The notes under the pieces are model-generated. The model had not been told where the DNA came from, made no database searches, and saw nothing but the letters and a program-made list of their open reading frames with translations. Shown here in pieces: positions 51,463-64,000 of a stretch of 64,000 bases of DNA. The translations under genes were made by a program, and so were the position numbers. Origin of the DNA: Membranipora membranacea (Eukaryota > Bryozoa > Gymnolaemata > Cheilostomatida > Membraniporidae); NCBI GenBank assembly GCA_914767715.1, contig OU612072.1, positions 15,810,001-15,874,000 on the forward strand. Direction: 5' to 3'. Position 1 is the first letter of the stretch, and every line of letters starts with the position of its first letter.

Positions 51463-53496
51463 TCGCTGGAATTCCTATTTTCTGACCGGATTAGCATGCT
51501 CCGGTTGTCTTCGTTACATCTTTGATGGATCACTTCTGCGTCTCTCTGCTCATTGTGTATGCTTGTGACTACTAAATAACATGGAGGTTACTGGGTGCAT
51601 TTGTTTTCATATCTATCTGTACCCTCTGACTTCTGCGGCTGGCTGAATATAACTACATATGTCAAGTGCCCATTTTTGGTACTGACATACTCCATGGGAT
51701 TTCATCATATTCAAGTGATTGCTTATCCTGGGCAAAAACACTCCCTGCCATGCCTATTTTCGTACTTATATCCGTTATTATATCCCTTGTTTCCAAAATA
51801 AACCATGCAGCAATTGTATCATAGTAGATGATTAAGACAATGATGTAAATCATCATTTTATTGTGGCTGCAACATATATGTTTGTTAACTAAAGATGAAG
51901 GTTAGCTAGAGTTTAGTTTGGCTTGCTTAATTTTAGCTAGCAATAAACAATGTTAAGGTAAAGATAGAGACAATGAGGTAATTAAAAACCTGATGTTCTC
52001 TCAGAAGTTCATGATATTGCAGTATGATTTACGCTTAAAAGAGATCGAAGTAATAGAGTTTGAGGATAAGTAAATGTTCTTGCTGCTACAAAGAGTCAGG
52101 CAAGTGGTATCTATTATCAACATCGATGTCTGATTCTAAAGTTTGTATAACAGCTGTAATAGGTCCACAGATCATACAGGTCAGGGGGCAGTTCTACGAC
52201 TTCATGTCAGATGGAACACTGTCCCAGAGTGTAGGCCTATTGTCATAATTTTGTGGTAAATCCTTTATTTGCCAAAATTGCGTTTCAACTTAATGCCGAC
52301 AGTTTACAGGTTTAAGGTATAGTAACGCCTAAAAAAAAGTTGTCCGAGTTAGTTGATTTTGGCATATATGGAAGACCATCTAGGTAGGGGTATATTTCTA
52401 TGAGAGTCGAGGACGTAACGTCTGATGACGTCGCGTAATGACTGCACGAACATCACGTATTTTGCTGGAAAGGGAACTTTCAGGCAGCTGTAGCATAGAG
52501 ATGGAATTGGTTTTCTTCTTGATTTTTGAAAAACGGTTTATGAAGAAGGTGAGGTTGAATTATTTATCATCATATTCCTTCAATTTGGCTCCTGAGTCCT
52601 TTTTTGTGCACGTTGAAGAAACGCATAATTATGTGCCAGACATGAGGTTTCTTTTTGGTTTCCTCACAGCTGAATTCTAATCTGACAGCATAAAAAACCC
52701 TAGATTCTAGAGAATTCAAAATGTATATATATGGAAAAAATATTCTCCTGCATAGACTTTGGGAGTGGACACCACTGTGTAAAGGAAAGTAATATTTGCT
52801 CATTAGCTCATCTGTGCATTTAGATATTTATCTAACATAATTTGAGCACCTGACATGATTTATTGTATCTGTTGCATGCATTGACTCCTCATGACAACGC
52901 CTGACCATTGTGTAATTGATAAACGATCATTAACGCTCTACAAGCTCTCATTTCTATCAGTAGGGGATGTTTGATTATTTTCTCAATGACAAAACATGGT
53001 ATGATATGGAGTTATTTTTCTGAAGATATAGAAGGCCTCAGCCTTGATTGATTGCCAGTTATTTTAGTAAACCAACTGATAACAGCGGCGTGATAGTGCT
53101 CTTCAACTTAGCTACCATTGCAACAACTGTATCACCTGTCAAAGTTGACCTACTGAACACAGGAAGCAAATCTGCTCTATGGGGGTGACTCACCTCTTAA
53201 AACACAATTTGTCACTTATCCCCTTTGAATTTCATATTCATATTTCTTGGAAGGTGTGAGTTATGATTTTAACTTTGTTTTATGATGGTTTTTGACGAGT
53301 TTGGACATGTTTATCCAAATCTGTGGCCAATAGTACGACATAATCTCCACTTCGGTAATCAGATAATAATTTTTTATGAATGAAACAGAGATGTTTCCGG
53401 TTGACCTAATTTGATGACCAATAATTTGGTGAAGCGCCCCATATTTTTATCCCCTATAATATGTTACATTATAAGAAAGAAAAAAAACTTTTTGCA

Positions 53497-55370
53497 GTTC
53501 ATGCTGATTTCGAACTGTTTATTTTTTATGATATATATGATGTTGGTGTTAAAGAGTGAATTTTGTATTATGAAATAGAAACATCAGGAAGCAAACAGAC
53601 CTTATCCAAATGGTTGTGGCTTAATGAGGTACCTGGTTGACATGACTTGTTGATACATCACTAGCATTCTATTGCTAGCCAGTGTGATGGGTCTGACTGC
53701 TTTGGTTAGATATCGCCAAATCAACCAGAGACATCGCATTAGCCAATATGTACATCATGTGGTAGTAAACAATCAACGGTATCTTACCTTTGTGTAGGGC
53801 TCAGGCCACTTGGCCAATGGAATCATCTTACTGCAATACTTCCCATGGTTTATATGGTTATCTCTTGGAAAGGAGTGAGATCAAATCTCTTGAAACAAGA
53901 GCAGGGAATAAGCCATATAAAAGCTTAATTTTAATGAAATTTCAAACATTTCTAGACTTGCTAAAAATGGCATTATTTAGCCATTCGAGGATATGAGCTG
54001 TAGCCAATTGATAAATGGCCGTCAGCGCTTTATCAGGTCTAGAGTGTGAAAAGTAAGGTTATGAAGAATTTTTTCATCAGTTTTACGAGAAGCCACGGCT
54101 ATAGTAGTGTTTTCTATGATATGTATTTCAGAATAGTTAACATCGAGTTATTGTCAGAAGGGTAACATTTGGATTTGTTTTCTCTTATTTTTTATAATTG
54201 AGATAAACCTATAGTAGAGGCAGAGGTGGGGCGGGAGGATATAAATTAAACTTTCTCATGAGCATCATGTGAGATAAATGAAGTATTTATTGACAGCTAA
54301 AAATCCCCAACACTCCTTGTTTCAAATGAATTAGACAAGGAAGATAAAATAACATCTCGAAAGTTCCTCAAACTTTTCTGATCGAGGATGTAGTTTTAGT
54401 GAACAAGCCAATTTACACTGAGTAAGGACTGGCAATCTAGGCTGGCCTTAAACAAGATAAGGGTATGTTTCATAAAATTGACTAATGTATCCATACATGA
54501 CCTTGTGAGGCGTGTAGAAAGCTGTAAGAAACTGAAACAGGCACTAATCAGCCATTGGCCATGACACTTTGATCTTAGCCAATAGGCCGAGAAGCGAACG
54601 CGATGCCAACAATCTAGGCTGGCCTTTAACAGGATAAGGCTATGTTTCATACAATTGACTAATGTGTCCATACATGACCTAGTGAAGTGTGTAGAAAGCT
54701 TCCAATATGTGATAAAGACATCCTTTAGCCATCGTCAGCTGCTTTTGAGCATAGCGAACAGGACAAAACATGAACACTTAACTCAATGTGAATGCATGTT
54801 TCCTTTAACCTGTTGATAATAGGTTGGGTAGGAAGCTCAACATTATCAAGATGTGTAGACAAGCCTAAATATACCTATATCGTGAATTGAGAGTCTATTA
54901 TCCAACATGGCTGGCATAAAGAATACAACATTTGTGAGGGTGAGTTGAAGACTTATTCAGGCCATGTGCTGTTATATATAAAAATGGCAATGCATTGAAG
55001 CTATAAAACATTTTGTCCACAAAAAGTGTGCATAAAAAAATACAGGGAGGTAATCCGAACTTCCCTGTCATCATCAGATAACAGATGATCCTACCTAAGG
55101 CCATAAAGCTAATTACAGTTCTGTGTTCACTCATTTCGTTATTTTCGCATGACTAAGATGGGGAAGTTCAACACAGTGACAAAGGAGTGACTGAAGTTTT
55201 GTGGACTTTGTGATAGTTTAACTGTACATATTTATTACATTTTGTCCAACTACCTAATCAAATTCCACCTTCGCAAGCTCTACACTGTGACTTTGACCTA
55301 GAGGTAGATTGTTTATAACAGGTAAGGTAGGCAATCAATCAGAGAAAGAGCTAGGGGAGGACCCCTTATA
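53497..55370. repeat. Block S, third copy
   Basis: Matches 9380-10100 plus 12858-13286 plus 26392-26940 as one continuous sequence, so it provides a clean empty site for both insertions near gene A. A local tandem duplication at about 54430-54700 repeats the GGCTGGCCTTAAACAGGATAAGG region. No gene was seen. Confidence 0.65.
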
Positions 55371-55760
55371 TCTATATATATATATACATATATTGGCTAT
55401 CAGTGTGTAGGGCATATCCTTGCATTGGAGTTGTCCGACCATGTCAGGCTATTTTATCTACCATTAATTACTATTGGGTTAAGGATGCCCAACATGATTA
55501 TTTAAGAAGATTTAAGACATGATTTTTTTATGGGTCATATGAAATGACTCCTTATTTTTGAGTGACACTTAGTTGGGGCCAAATACACACAGATGACACT
55601 TAAAAGCACAGATTTGTATCTACATATATATATATTTATGAAGAACTCATTATCCAGGGTTTTTATGGGTACAATAGTGGGATATATAATATATGACACT
55701 TTATTGCACAAATGTGTGTATATAAATATATATATATATATATATTTACACTGCAACTAT
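55371..55760. repeat. AT-rich insertion with (TA)n tracts
   Basis: A short unique stretch bounded by TATATATATA tracts (about 55373-55390 and 55724-55745) lies between parts that are contiguous in the E1 copy (26940). It may be an expansion or small insertion at an AT microsatellite. No coding content was seen. Confidence 0.5.
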
Positions 55761-55799
55761 AACTAACCTGGCACAACATACATAACAGTACATGCATTT

Positions 55800-56760
55800 A
55801 CTCTTAGACAATGCCAACCTCCTACAACTGTTCCTTTGAGCGGCTTTGTTGGAAGAACATCAACACATGATGACCTGATAACCAATACAGGTAAGATGAA
55901 ATTAAATCTGGGTTATTTGTTAGCCAAGCAATGGAAACTTGAAAAAAAGTTTGGGAATCATGTCATAGATTTTTCACGACTAAACAAGAACAGATCCAAA
56001 AGTCATTTTCAATCTTATAGACCCTGTGCTGGGAATTGTTTTAGAAGGAAATAGACTTTCACTCATTTGATAGTTCAAAGAATGAGGTTGATATAAAAGC
56101 CATGGGTTACTTAGTTTGCGTGTATATTTTGCCTTTTACCCATGTCGAATGTTTCAAAATGTTGCATTTTTGGATGAGGATATTGCTGCAATAAGATAAT
56201 AAATGTTGCGGTTTGCCTGTCGTGGACATTCCGGTAGCGAAATGGAATGCTAGCAACTGATGTGATCTTCAAGGGAAATTTTCTTTGCAAAATTAAGGAA
56301 TATTTCATGCTGGCCCCTTCTGTTTCTGGTACACAGGACTCAATCCCTGGCTGTCAATTTGGCCTCCGTCAAATCTGTCACCTGGTACCCGGACTTCTTC
56401 TTTGTTTTTGTGAAAACGAAGGTGAGTTCACTATAACATCACCGTTTATTTTGGTCAACAGCTGGAGGAGGAGGAGGAGGGATTAACATCAGATATCCGT
56501 ATATATTGCTTTTGAAGGTCTTAATAAGCTACACTACACTACACTACCAGTAATATTGCTTACCTCAACATGGTAACTCTCAATAAACTACTAAGTCTTG
56601 GTTTAGCCAAGAGTTATACTTACATTTTCGATATTTTGAGCTCCACTGTCACTTGATCAGAGGTAAATCAGTGAAAGGAAGGTAAGTGACATTTGCACCT
56701 CAATATGTAAGATGTTGGTTAGCCAATCAGGACCGCATACAATACTACATAATACATAAT
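55800..56760 (+). pseudogene. Receptor relic E2: stalk-like exon and flanks, lacking the TM exon
   Basis: A stalk-like exon ends at about 55891 (THDDLITNTG|gtaag), paralogous to E1. An exon-like stretch at 56338-56421 has an acacag acceptor and a gtgagt donor and reads DSIPGCQFGLRQICHLVPG. The equivalent in E1 carries a one-base shift. After about 56626 the match to E1 becomes patchy and no TM exon is present. The copy is truncated where GPCR tail sequence begins. Confidence 0.45.
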
Positions 56761-56765
56761 ACAAT

Positions 56766-57134
56766 ACATACAAACTACGACACGCTCTCTTTGGTCCGCT
56801 ATGTAGTGTCAAAGTTCAGAGTACTCTTCAAACTGAGGATGATGACACTTTATTGAGGGACTATGAATTGGCGATGCACTCTCAGTCACAACATCCTACA
56901 GTTCAAAACAAGAGACTGCCGGGCGATGATCTACAAACACAACAGGCAAAAAAGGATAGCTGGTTAGAAAACCTGTTACAAGCTAAAGGTGTAAAAATAC
57001 CCAACTCAAAACAGTCCAAACAACTTTGTGAAAAGATCATTGGAGATGTTATGACTTACAAGGAAAGTGCTTTGAACTTATCAAAAAGAAGAAACGGCAT
57101 TACTGTGATCGGAAATAATGAAACGAAAGAATAA
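56766..57134 (+). pseudogene. Duplicated GPCR C-terminal tail fragment
   Basis: Matches the cytoplasmic tail of the GPCR (from LRHALFGPL to the stop after NNETKE) with about eight amino-acid changes and no frameshift. The seven TM segments are absent; upstream lies relic E2. The similarity continues past the stop to about 57564 and corresponds to 3299-3736. It is a fragment from segmental duplication and cannot encode a receptor. Confidence 0.8.
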
Positions 57135-57564
57135 AACCCGAGAATGTTTTACAGACATTTTGAGTCTGTCAAAGCTTCTATTATCATCAACTTTGCCCAA
57201 CAATTTGTTTCAGGGATCAAAGGGGGCAGAACTGTCGCTGCTGGGTACATATTGTGTAACATTATTACTTGTATTCTTGTTTGGGACTTAAATCGACACC
57301 GATGTCTAAAACACTCAAAGACTCACATTCCTGAATAGCTTTCAAGACATCAAAACTAACATTGGTGATAAATTACTTGTAATAAAAAAACTGTCCCCCT
57401 CAGTTGTTCATGGTCGAAAGAAGTTCAGGGCGCCGCGCTTGTTACATCAAAGAGTGAAGAGTTGATGTTTTAAAGTTGAAGAAAAGACTTGGTCAGTTTG
57501 AATGAAAAGTGAAGAAGAAGGTTTCTCAATCTTGGGGAAAAATTGTGTAGAAGATCACCTTCAT

Positions 57565-59030
57565 TTACTACTATACTTTTGCCCAGATGCTGGCTCAGCT
57601 CTTCAGATGTAGGTTCAGCTTTACGTCCAGTAAATCAGTTGTTTTGAAGATTTTATTCTGAAGATGTAAGTTTTAAAATTGAAAAATTAAGGCAGTTTTA
57701 TGTGCAGGGTGCGCAAAATTTTTTATGTTCGTGATTACAATACTATATGAGTAAATGTTCTGCCACACAGAGAAAAGCCAACAGTAGATAGAGAGTGATT
57801 ATGTTGGGCTAAGTTGACACTCCAAGCTTATATTGTAGACTTTGGATGGAGGATTATGCAATTCAGGGCTTTGTTATATTCTCACTCTTACATAAATTTG
57901 GCAGTATTTCCAAACAATACCTGCAGTCGGCTTCCAGGCAGAATTGAGGCTTGCTGTTGCTGTTATATCTGTCATCAGTTTGATGTATCCATTGATGTCG
58001 TTAATCTTTCCAATGAAATGCTGACTTCTAACTGTGGAACACTGCGTCTTCTCACACGACAACTGGATCTCCACTCTGAACAAGATATTAGGTTTGAAAC
58101 ACAAAAGATTTAGTTGCCACAGCGTAGCAGTCTTTAAGGAGTAAGAAGTTATAGTCTATTGAGTTCATACTTGAAGAACGATACAGGTAAAAATATTTCT
58201 TGGCCAACAGAGCTTATGATCACATATAGAGTTATAGAATTGCTGCATTAAAGTTGATGGCAGATATTATTACTTGGTATACAGAGCCCAGAGATATAAA
58301 GTTGCTGTATCAAGTTACTGGTAGACACTATTACCTGGATTCACCAAAATATGACAGCAGAGATTATTACTTGGCCAACAGAGTCCATAGATATAGGGAC
58401 ACACTTGACACATTACACTGCAGTGGCTGATGGCAGTTGCACACACTCGGACAACCATGCGTACAGAGCCCATATACATACAACGTAATATAGCCCTGTA
58501 CTGGATAACAACAGCGGGTTACCAAATGAGCAGAGCCAGTAAGCAGTCAGAGCTAAACTCTATTCCAAGGTGGCAGAACATACTACAGCAAGAGAATAGC
58601 TCAAAATATATGCATATAGACCGACAGTGACACTGCCAATACTGACAGTTATCAGATTGAGTTTGAGGAATATTAATGTCATGATGCGTGTGGTTGTCTC
58701 CTCTTTTGTAAAAGGAAGACAACTTGTCACCATGCCTAGCCACAATAATATGGAAGCTGATGTAGTTTGATGTTGAGGATCAACGAAGCCCAAGAATGCA
58801 ACAGAGGCTGATAATTGAGTTAGAGGGGTGTTCCAGGATAAAAATGCCATCAGATAAGCTCAATGTCTGCGCTTGTTACAGCAGAACTGCGCTGAACTGT
58901 GAGAGAGAACGTCAGACTCTTCTCCTGGAACATCATATTTCTTGAGCAGAAAGAGTACAATATATTGCATACTTGGGTATTATTGAATGGTCTGTTATTT
59001 AAATTGACCTGTTTCCAGGTTTTGTTCAAT
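57565..59030. repeat. Block Q, full copy 2
   Basis: Homologous to 28830-30290. In this unit it lies between the GPCR tail fragment and the upstream region of receptor D, whereas upstream of A it is absent and the GPCR flank joins the receptor block directly. No intact gene was seen. Confidence 0.6.
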
Positions 59031-59611
59031 CTGCTGCAAAATATTTATCCTTAGACATGTGAGAAGTTTGTTATAGTTTGTGTCTGTGTAATGAACTGAC
59101 AGGTCTAGGTGATACTGTGGCTGTGATAGCCGGCCAAATAAGGCTACTTGGAAAACTATGATTAACTTTATAATATGTAATAGTAATCTGGCAATGTGTG
59201 AGAAGTACTCTATGTACAGATATACCAGGCATTGAGAGATTGTTTATCATCCAAAGTCAGTATCAACAATGAGAATTAGCTAAGGCAAGTTAGACACAAC
59301 ATTGATCTATGTGTTTACATTAGCTGTCAATCTAAAAATGTCTTGCTTACAAAAAGGGAACATCATATAATACTGAGACATAAATTGAATTTCCAGCTGT
59401 CATCATCAGATAACATGTGAGCTATTGACATAAAGTCATGTGAAGTAGTAAAGGCTAACTCATTTCATTATTTCACATGACCCAGATGAGGAAGTTCGGA
59501 TCACATCGCTCAAAGTTGTCGAGCTTGCGTGTTGAGATTTCCATAACGTTGGAATTACTTTGACACTAGTTACAGGACGCCTTGTTGCTGCCATTTCTGT
59601 CTTCAAAGAAC

Positions 59612-62600
59612 ATGGTGAGAGATTATCAAACCAATTTTGACCACCTAAAATTCATCTTGTGCTCAAACTTTCTCCGGTTACTGGTAGTAGCATTGTTTTC
59701 TCATATTACAATAACGTAAAAATTAAGGAGAACTAATTGAACGGGCACTGCACATGGGACTCTACTCTCCAAAGATTAGGCGACCAAAACAGTAAGTTCC
59801 AGCAGCTATCCAGTCAAATTTGATTAGGGGTGCGAGACTGCCTCTGCATTGAATGTACACATTTCCAATGGGATGAATCTTTTTTAAAGCAGGCTAGTAG
59901 TGATGTTTTATTGGTTTTAGTTGTAGTGCTCGGAGTGTGAGATTTATTGGGGGATAAAAACTAGAGTCAATCTCTTGAAACAAGAGTAGGGAACAAGCCA
60001 TGCATAAACATAATTTACAATGCATTCTAAATGTTTCTGACTTTTCCAAAGCTGACTCGATTGTTATTGCTGAGAATCGAAACTCCCCCTCTCTCCTTAG
60101 TTCACATGAATCAGACAAGGACGTTCGAATCACATCACCCCAGTTCCTAAATCTCTTCTGATCGAGGATGTATTTTAAATGGACACAACTAATTTACACT
60201 GAATAAGGATTGGGGATCTGGGCTGACCCTAAACAGGATTAGGGTCTGTTTTATACCAAAGACTTATATGGGTGAGACCATATATGACCTCGTAGAGTGT
60301 TCAGGAAGCCGCCAAAATGTTAACAAGACAACACTTAGCAATCTGAGCTTGAGATTAGCAAATAGGCCAAAATAAAAAAAAACCTCAGCTTCCTCAAAGT
60401 TGATGCTTACAAACTTTTGATAGTAGGTTTGGTGGGCAGCCAAAAAATTATCAAGGTATGCAGATGAGCATAGAAGAGGAATTGTGTCAAGTTCCTTACA
60501 CGACGAAAATAAAGCATGACATCACATCCATGTTGTAAAACTGAGACTTGTGTCAGAATGTTCACTCTCTTCCAAGCAACCTCACTAGCAAATGTAGTCG
60601 TAGTGGTTGAAATGGTCGTTGTAGCAATACAAGAAAGCTTAACAGCAATAATTTTTCTTCTATCATAAAACCTGCATTCCATGTTTAAATAGAGTATCAC
60701 TTCAGATATAGTTTGTCAATTGTAGGAGAGGACAATCTGCTTTCTGTTAGTGGCAGGTGTTGCTTGTGGATTGATGTAAGTAGTGTCCACAGATATTGCC
60801 TTCCAAATAAAATCTAACCATATTGAATGGGGATATTTCAGATACCTGGTACAGCTAAAAAAACCTTGGGTAAAATTCATACAAGACAGGGAAATTCACT
60901 CGCTTGGCTTAATTTTAATGATCACTGTGTATTTTATGGAAGAAAGCTGACCATTGAAGATGAAAATTGCCCATTGTCTGTCCGATGGAAGGAGAATGTG
61001 ACAGGACAGGGATAAAAGTACATAGAATTACCTTGTCAATAATAGACATGAGGATTTGTTGTGGATTTGAAAATGTAATTTGAATCAGAATAATGATGCG
61101 CTATCTCTATATTGTTTTATAGATTATCACCTGATAATGAGATGACAACTTACACTAGGGCTGGATACGAGGTCTACCATTTGGAGGCTGACTTGTATAA
61201 TGTTGGTAAAATTCTCTACTCAGATGTCAACGCAATTAAAACCACAGACGGGATAACTACATCTTTAATAGCAGGGTCAGCAGGGTCACGAGGATATCAG
61301 AACGGGATAGGAGGAGATGCCAGGTTCAAGTACATCAAAGGTTTCATGCAGCTGTCTCCTGATCAGGTTATCCTGGCTGATTTTTTCAACCATTGTCTGA
61401 GATCTGTCGATCGAGCGACAAACTGGACATCAGACTACACAGGGAATTGTACAACAGCAGGTGACACAGATGGAACTGACGGCTTATTCAGTTATCCCAT
61501 ATCAGTTCTACTCGATATTAAGAATCCCAATTGTCTCATCATTGCTGAAAAAGGTGGCGCTTTGCGATCTCTGAATATTGTTTCGAAAAGTTTATCCACC
61601 ATTTTTCGTGGGTTATTCAACTTTTACAATATTATTCAAGAGAAAGTCACAGGGAACATTTATATAGCTGGTGCTAACCTGATTGGTTATTATAGCTTTG
61701 ATAGTAACACTTTGACAACACTTAGTGCTGATGGTTTTTATTGGAATGTCAAGTTTTTGGATGAACACAGCCTCCTTCTGTCTGAGGCTCTTGAACACAG
61801 ACTCAAAGTCCTCGATCTTAAAACAAACGCAAGCTCTTACATCTGCTCCGGAAAGAAAGGACTTGAGAACGGTAACTTAACCTCCTGCAGCTTTTATTCT
61901 CCGACGGGCCTTCTCATCCTCAACAACACTCTCTATATCGGGGATTTCTTGCAAATAAGATCAGTGCAGGGTGAGTACAGGTAGGGTGTTAATTGTTAAC
62001 CCGTGTTTATCTTCTGATAAATCTGATGCAATATAAATTAATATCAATCATTTCCGGTTTGCTGTTGGGGCTGAGATTAGGGATTATAATAAGGCATGTT
62101 TTTTGTCTAAGGGAGATTTTACCTCTCTAAACTATGGTTGCATAACTAGCTCTAACTCCCCTGATTGCATGTTAACAGGTTTGTCAAGCGTTTATATCTA
62201 TTACTATCAAATCGATATTGGTATAATTGATTATTTTATATTGCTTTAAAATAAAGCAAAAGCTTTTTGACTCATTTGAACAAAAGCACAGAACTATACT
62301 ACATGTATTGGTGTATGCTGATAAATTAAAAATCATGATCATAAGTAGGACTTTCAATTAAATGCTGAGGGGGAAAGCCTTTAACCACAAGCTGGGGTTT
62401 ATGTTGAAAACTGTCTAACCTCGTTAAAATCATCAAAACATGTCACTACTGTGAGGCATGATGCTAGAATAAGTCATCGTCTTCTTTCTCTAAGTTCCAC
62501 TCTCTTTATACAGGGGAAGTAGATGGAATATCTCGAATATCTCCAACTACTACAACAGCTACCACTGCTACTGGTAAGATAACATTAAAATCGGGATATT

Positions 62601-64000
62601 TGTAAGCCAAGATACAGGAACTTGAAAAAAGCTTGTGCTTTGTCTTAGATTTTTGACATGAACAAATCCAAAAACAAAAAACAAAATCATTCTCACATTG
62701 CCGGTGATGAAAGTTCAGCCGAGAATTCAGTGAGCAATAATTTTTTGGAGGAAGAATTTTTGCCTCTTCAACTGTTTGAAGGGAGGTTTGCACATGTTCA
62801 TGGTAGTGCCATCTAGCATTATATGATATTCCCAAGATAAGATATTAAGTTCAACTTTATCTTTCTGGAATAAGGTATTGAAATGGTACTATAGGCCACT
62901 AAAGTAATTGATTAGTTTCTCCCTGTCCAATGTTCTTGGCAAATGTGGAAAGCATGTTGATTATAATTAGGCATGGTTTTTTTTCATTAAGATTGTATAC
63001 AAAATGTAGTTCAATACTAAGGGAAATTTTACCTCTCTAAGCTATGGTTGCATAACTAGCTCTGACTCACCTGATTGCATGTAATCAGGTTTGTCAAGCG
63101 CTTACATCTATTACTATCAAATCGATATTGGTATAATTAATTATTTTATATTGCTTTAAAAAAAAGCGAAAGCTTTTTGACTCATTTGAACAAAAGCACA
63201 GAACTATACTACACGTATTGGTATATGCTGATAAATTTAAAATCATGATCATAAGTAGGACTTTCAATTGAATGCTGATAGGGAAAGCCTTAAGCTGGGA
63301 TTTATGTTGAAAACTGTCTAACCTCGTTAAAATCATCCAAACATGTAACTACGGTGAGGCATGATGCTAGAATAAGTCATCGTCTTCTTTCTCTAAGTTC
63401 CACTCTCTTTATACAGGGGAAGTAGATGGAATATCTCGAATATCTCCAACTACTACAACAGCTACCACTGCTACTGGTAAGATAACATTAAAATCGGGAT
63501 ATTTGTAAGCCAAGATACAGGAACTTGAAAAAAGCTTGTGCTTTGTCTTAGATTTTTGACATGAACAAATCCAAAAACAAAAACCAAAATCATTCTCACA
63601 TTGCCGGTGATGAAAGTTCAGCTGAGAATCAAGTGAGCAATAATTTTTTGGAGGAAGAATTTTTGCCTCTTCAACTGTTTGAGGGAAGGTTTGCACATGT
63701 TCATGGTAGTGCCATCTAGCATTATATGATATTCCCAAGATAAGATATTAAGTTTAACTTTATATTTCTTGAATAAGGTATTGAAATGGTACTATAGACC
63801 ACTAAAGTAATTGATTAGTTTCTCCCTGTCCAATGTTCTTGGCAAATGTGGAAAGGATGTTGATTATTCAAATCTTTATCTTTAGCACAAGATACCTCTA
63901 CTAAAACTACCACAAAGTCATCACCTTCTACTGCCCAGATAGCAATTATATGTTCAACGGCGGCTGTTGTATTGTGTACTCTAATCGTTGGAGTGGTGAT
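59612..64000 (+). CDS. Receptor D: propeller receptor, cut by the window end
   Basis: Exons are ATG 59612-59614, signal peptide 60726-60775, propeller 61123-61970, stalks 62514-62573 and 63417-63476, and TM 63896 onward, truncated at 64000 within the TM helix. Phases match those of A throughout. The propeller is open and differs from A mainly in blade turns (for example KYIK for NHIF, KG for VN, AL for AV, KKGLEN for IQGHES). Introns and stalk units are close to those of A, including the 902-base stalk spacing. The tail exons lie outside the window. Confidence 0.8.
62083..63862 (+). repeat. Two tandem stalk-exon units in gene D
   Basis: Units run about 62083-62960 and 62961-63862, each with one 60-base phase-1 Thr-rich exon. 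They are nearly identical to the two units of gene A, which suggests A and D are the closest pair or have been homogenised by gene conversion. Confidence 0.8.

Larger units (their letters stand above)
46998..53496. other. 6.5-kb insertion splitting the region downstream of receptor C
   Basis: In the A and B copies the sequence TTCTTCCAGTTGATGCTGATTTC is continuous (near 9370 and 37415). Here it breaks after TTCTTCCA (46997) and resumes at GTTCATGCTGATTTCG (53497). No terminal inverted repeat or clear target duplication was found. Open frames are short (none over about 80 residues) and unrecognised, including those around 48907-49367 and 52438-52680. It could be a transposon or the remnant of a rearrangement. 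Confidence 0.5.

Noticed and set aside
52438-52680. Plus-strand frame of 80 codons near a TGACGTCG motif
   Set aside because: No homology recognised, and a single CRE-like match is expected by chance in this length.

Overview
The window is eukaryotic and animal: AT-rich DNA with GT-AG introns of roughly 100 to 900 bases, a class A 7TM receptor gene, tandem type I membrane-receptor genes, and abundant transposon, foldback and microsatellite sequence. There are no operons, bacterial ribosome sites or CRISPR arrays. The species cannot be fixed from the sequence. A non-bilaterian or other marine invertebrate such as a demosponge is plausible, but this is inference.

The main content is a same-strand tandem cluster of a receptor family, here called A (4321-8901), B (30868-36992), C (41584-46522, pseudogene) and D (59612 to the window end). 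The splice phases resolve into one architecture. An ATG is the last codon of the first exon, followed by a 50-base signal-peptide exon. One long exon encodes a six-bladed NHL-like beta-propeller. One to three 20-32 residue Thr-rich stalk exons follow, then a transmembrane exon and two short cytoplasmic exons, each ending in a Tyr-x-x-Pro motif. Among the copies the framework is almost identical, while amino-acid changes fall at the equivalent two loops of every blade. This looks like a diversified recognition receptor (immune, symbiont or self/non-self), an inference from sequence alone.

Region by region: 1-1350 is flank. 1351-3298 is a two-exon class A GPCR. 3299-4320 is its 3' flank and the 5' region of A. 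8902-13286 is a downstream repeat block (block S) split by a 2.76-kb insertion rich in tandem repeats (10101-12857). 13287-26391 is a 13.1-kb insertion with 19-base terminal inverted repeats, absent from two paralogous sites; it holds one isolated spliced exon and small foldback and SINE-like elements. 26392-28640 is a propeller-less receptor relic (E1). 28641-30290 is block Q. B follows, then another block S (36993-38790), a unique stretch with a (CCA)n tract (39666-39763), partial block Q, and C, whose intron carries a foldback MITE. 46998-53496 is a 6.5-kb insertion with few recognisable features. 53497-55370 is block S again, followed by a second relic (E2), a duplicated GPCR C-tail fragment (56766-57134), block Q and gene D.

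The pieces GPCR tail, block Q, receptor gene, block S and relic recur in different combinations. The locus therefore grew by repeated segmental duplication with internal deletions and transposon insertions, which fits a fast-evolving receptor gene complex.
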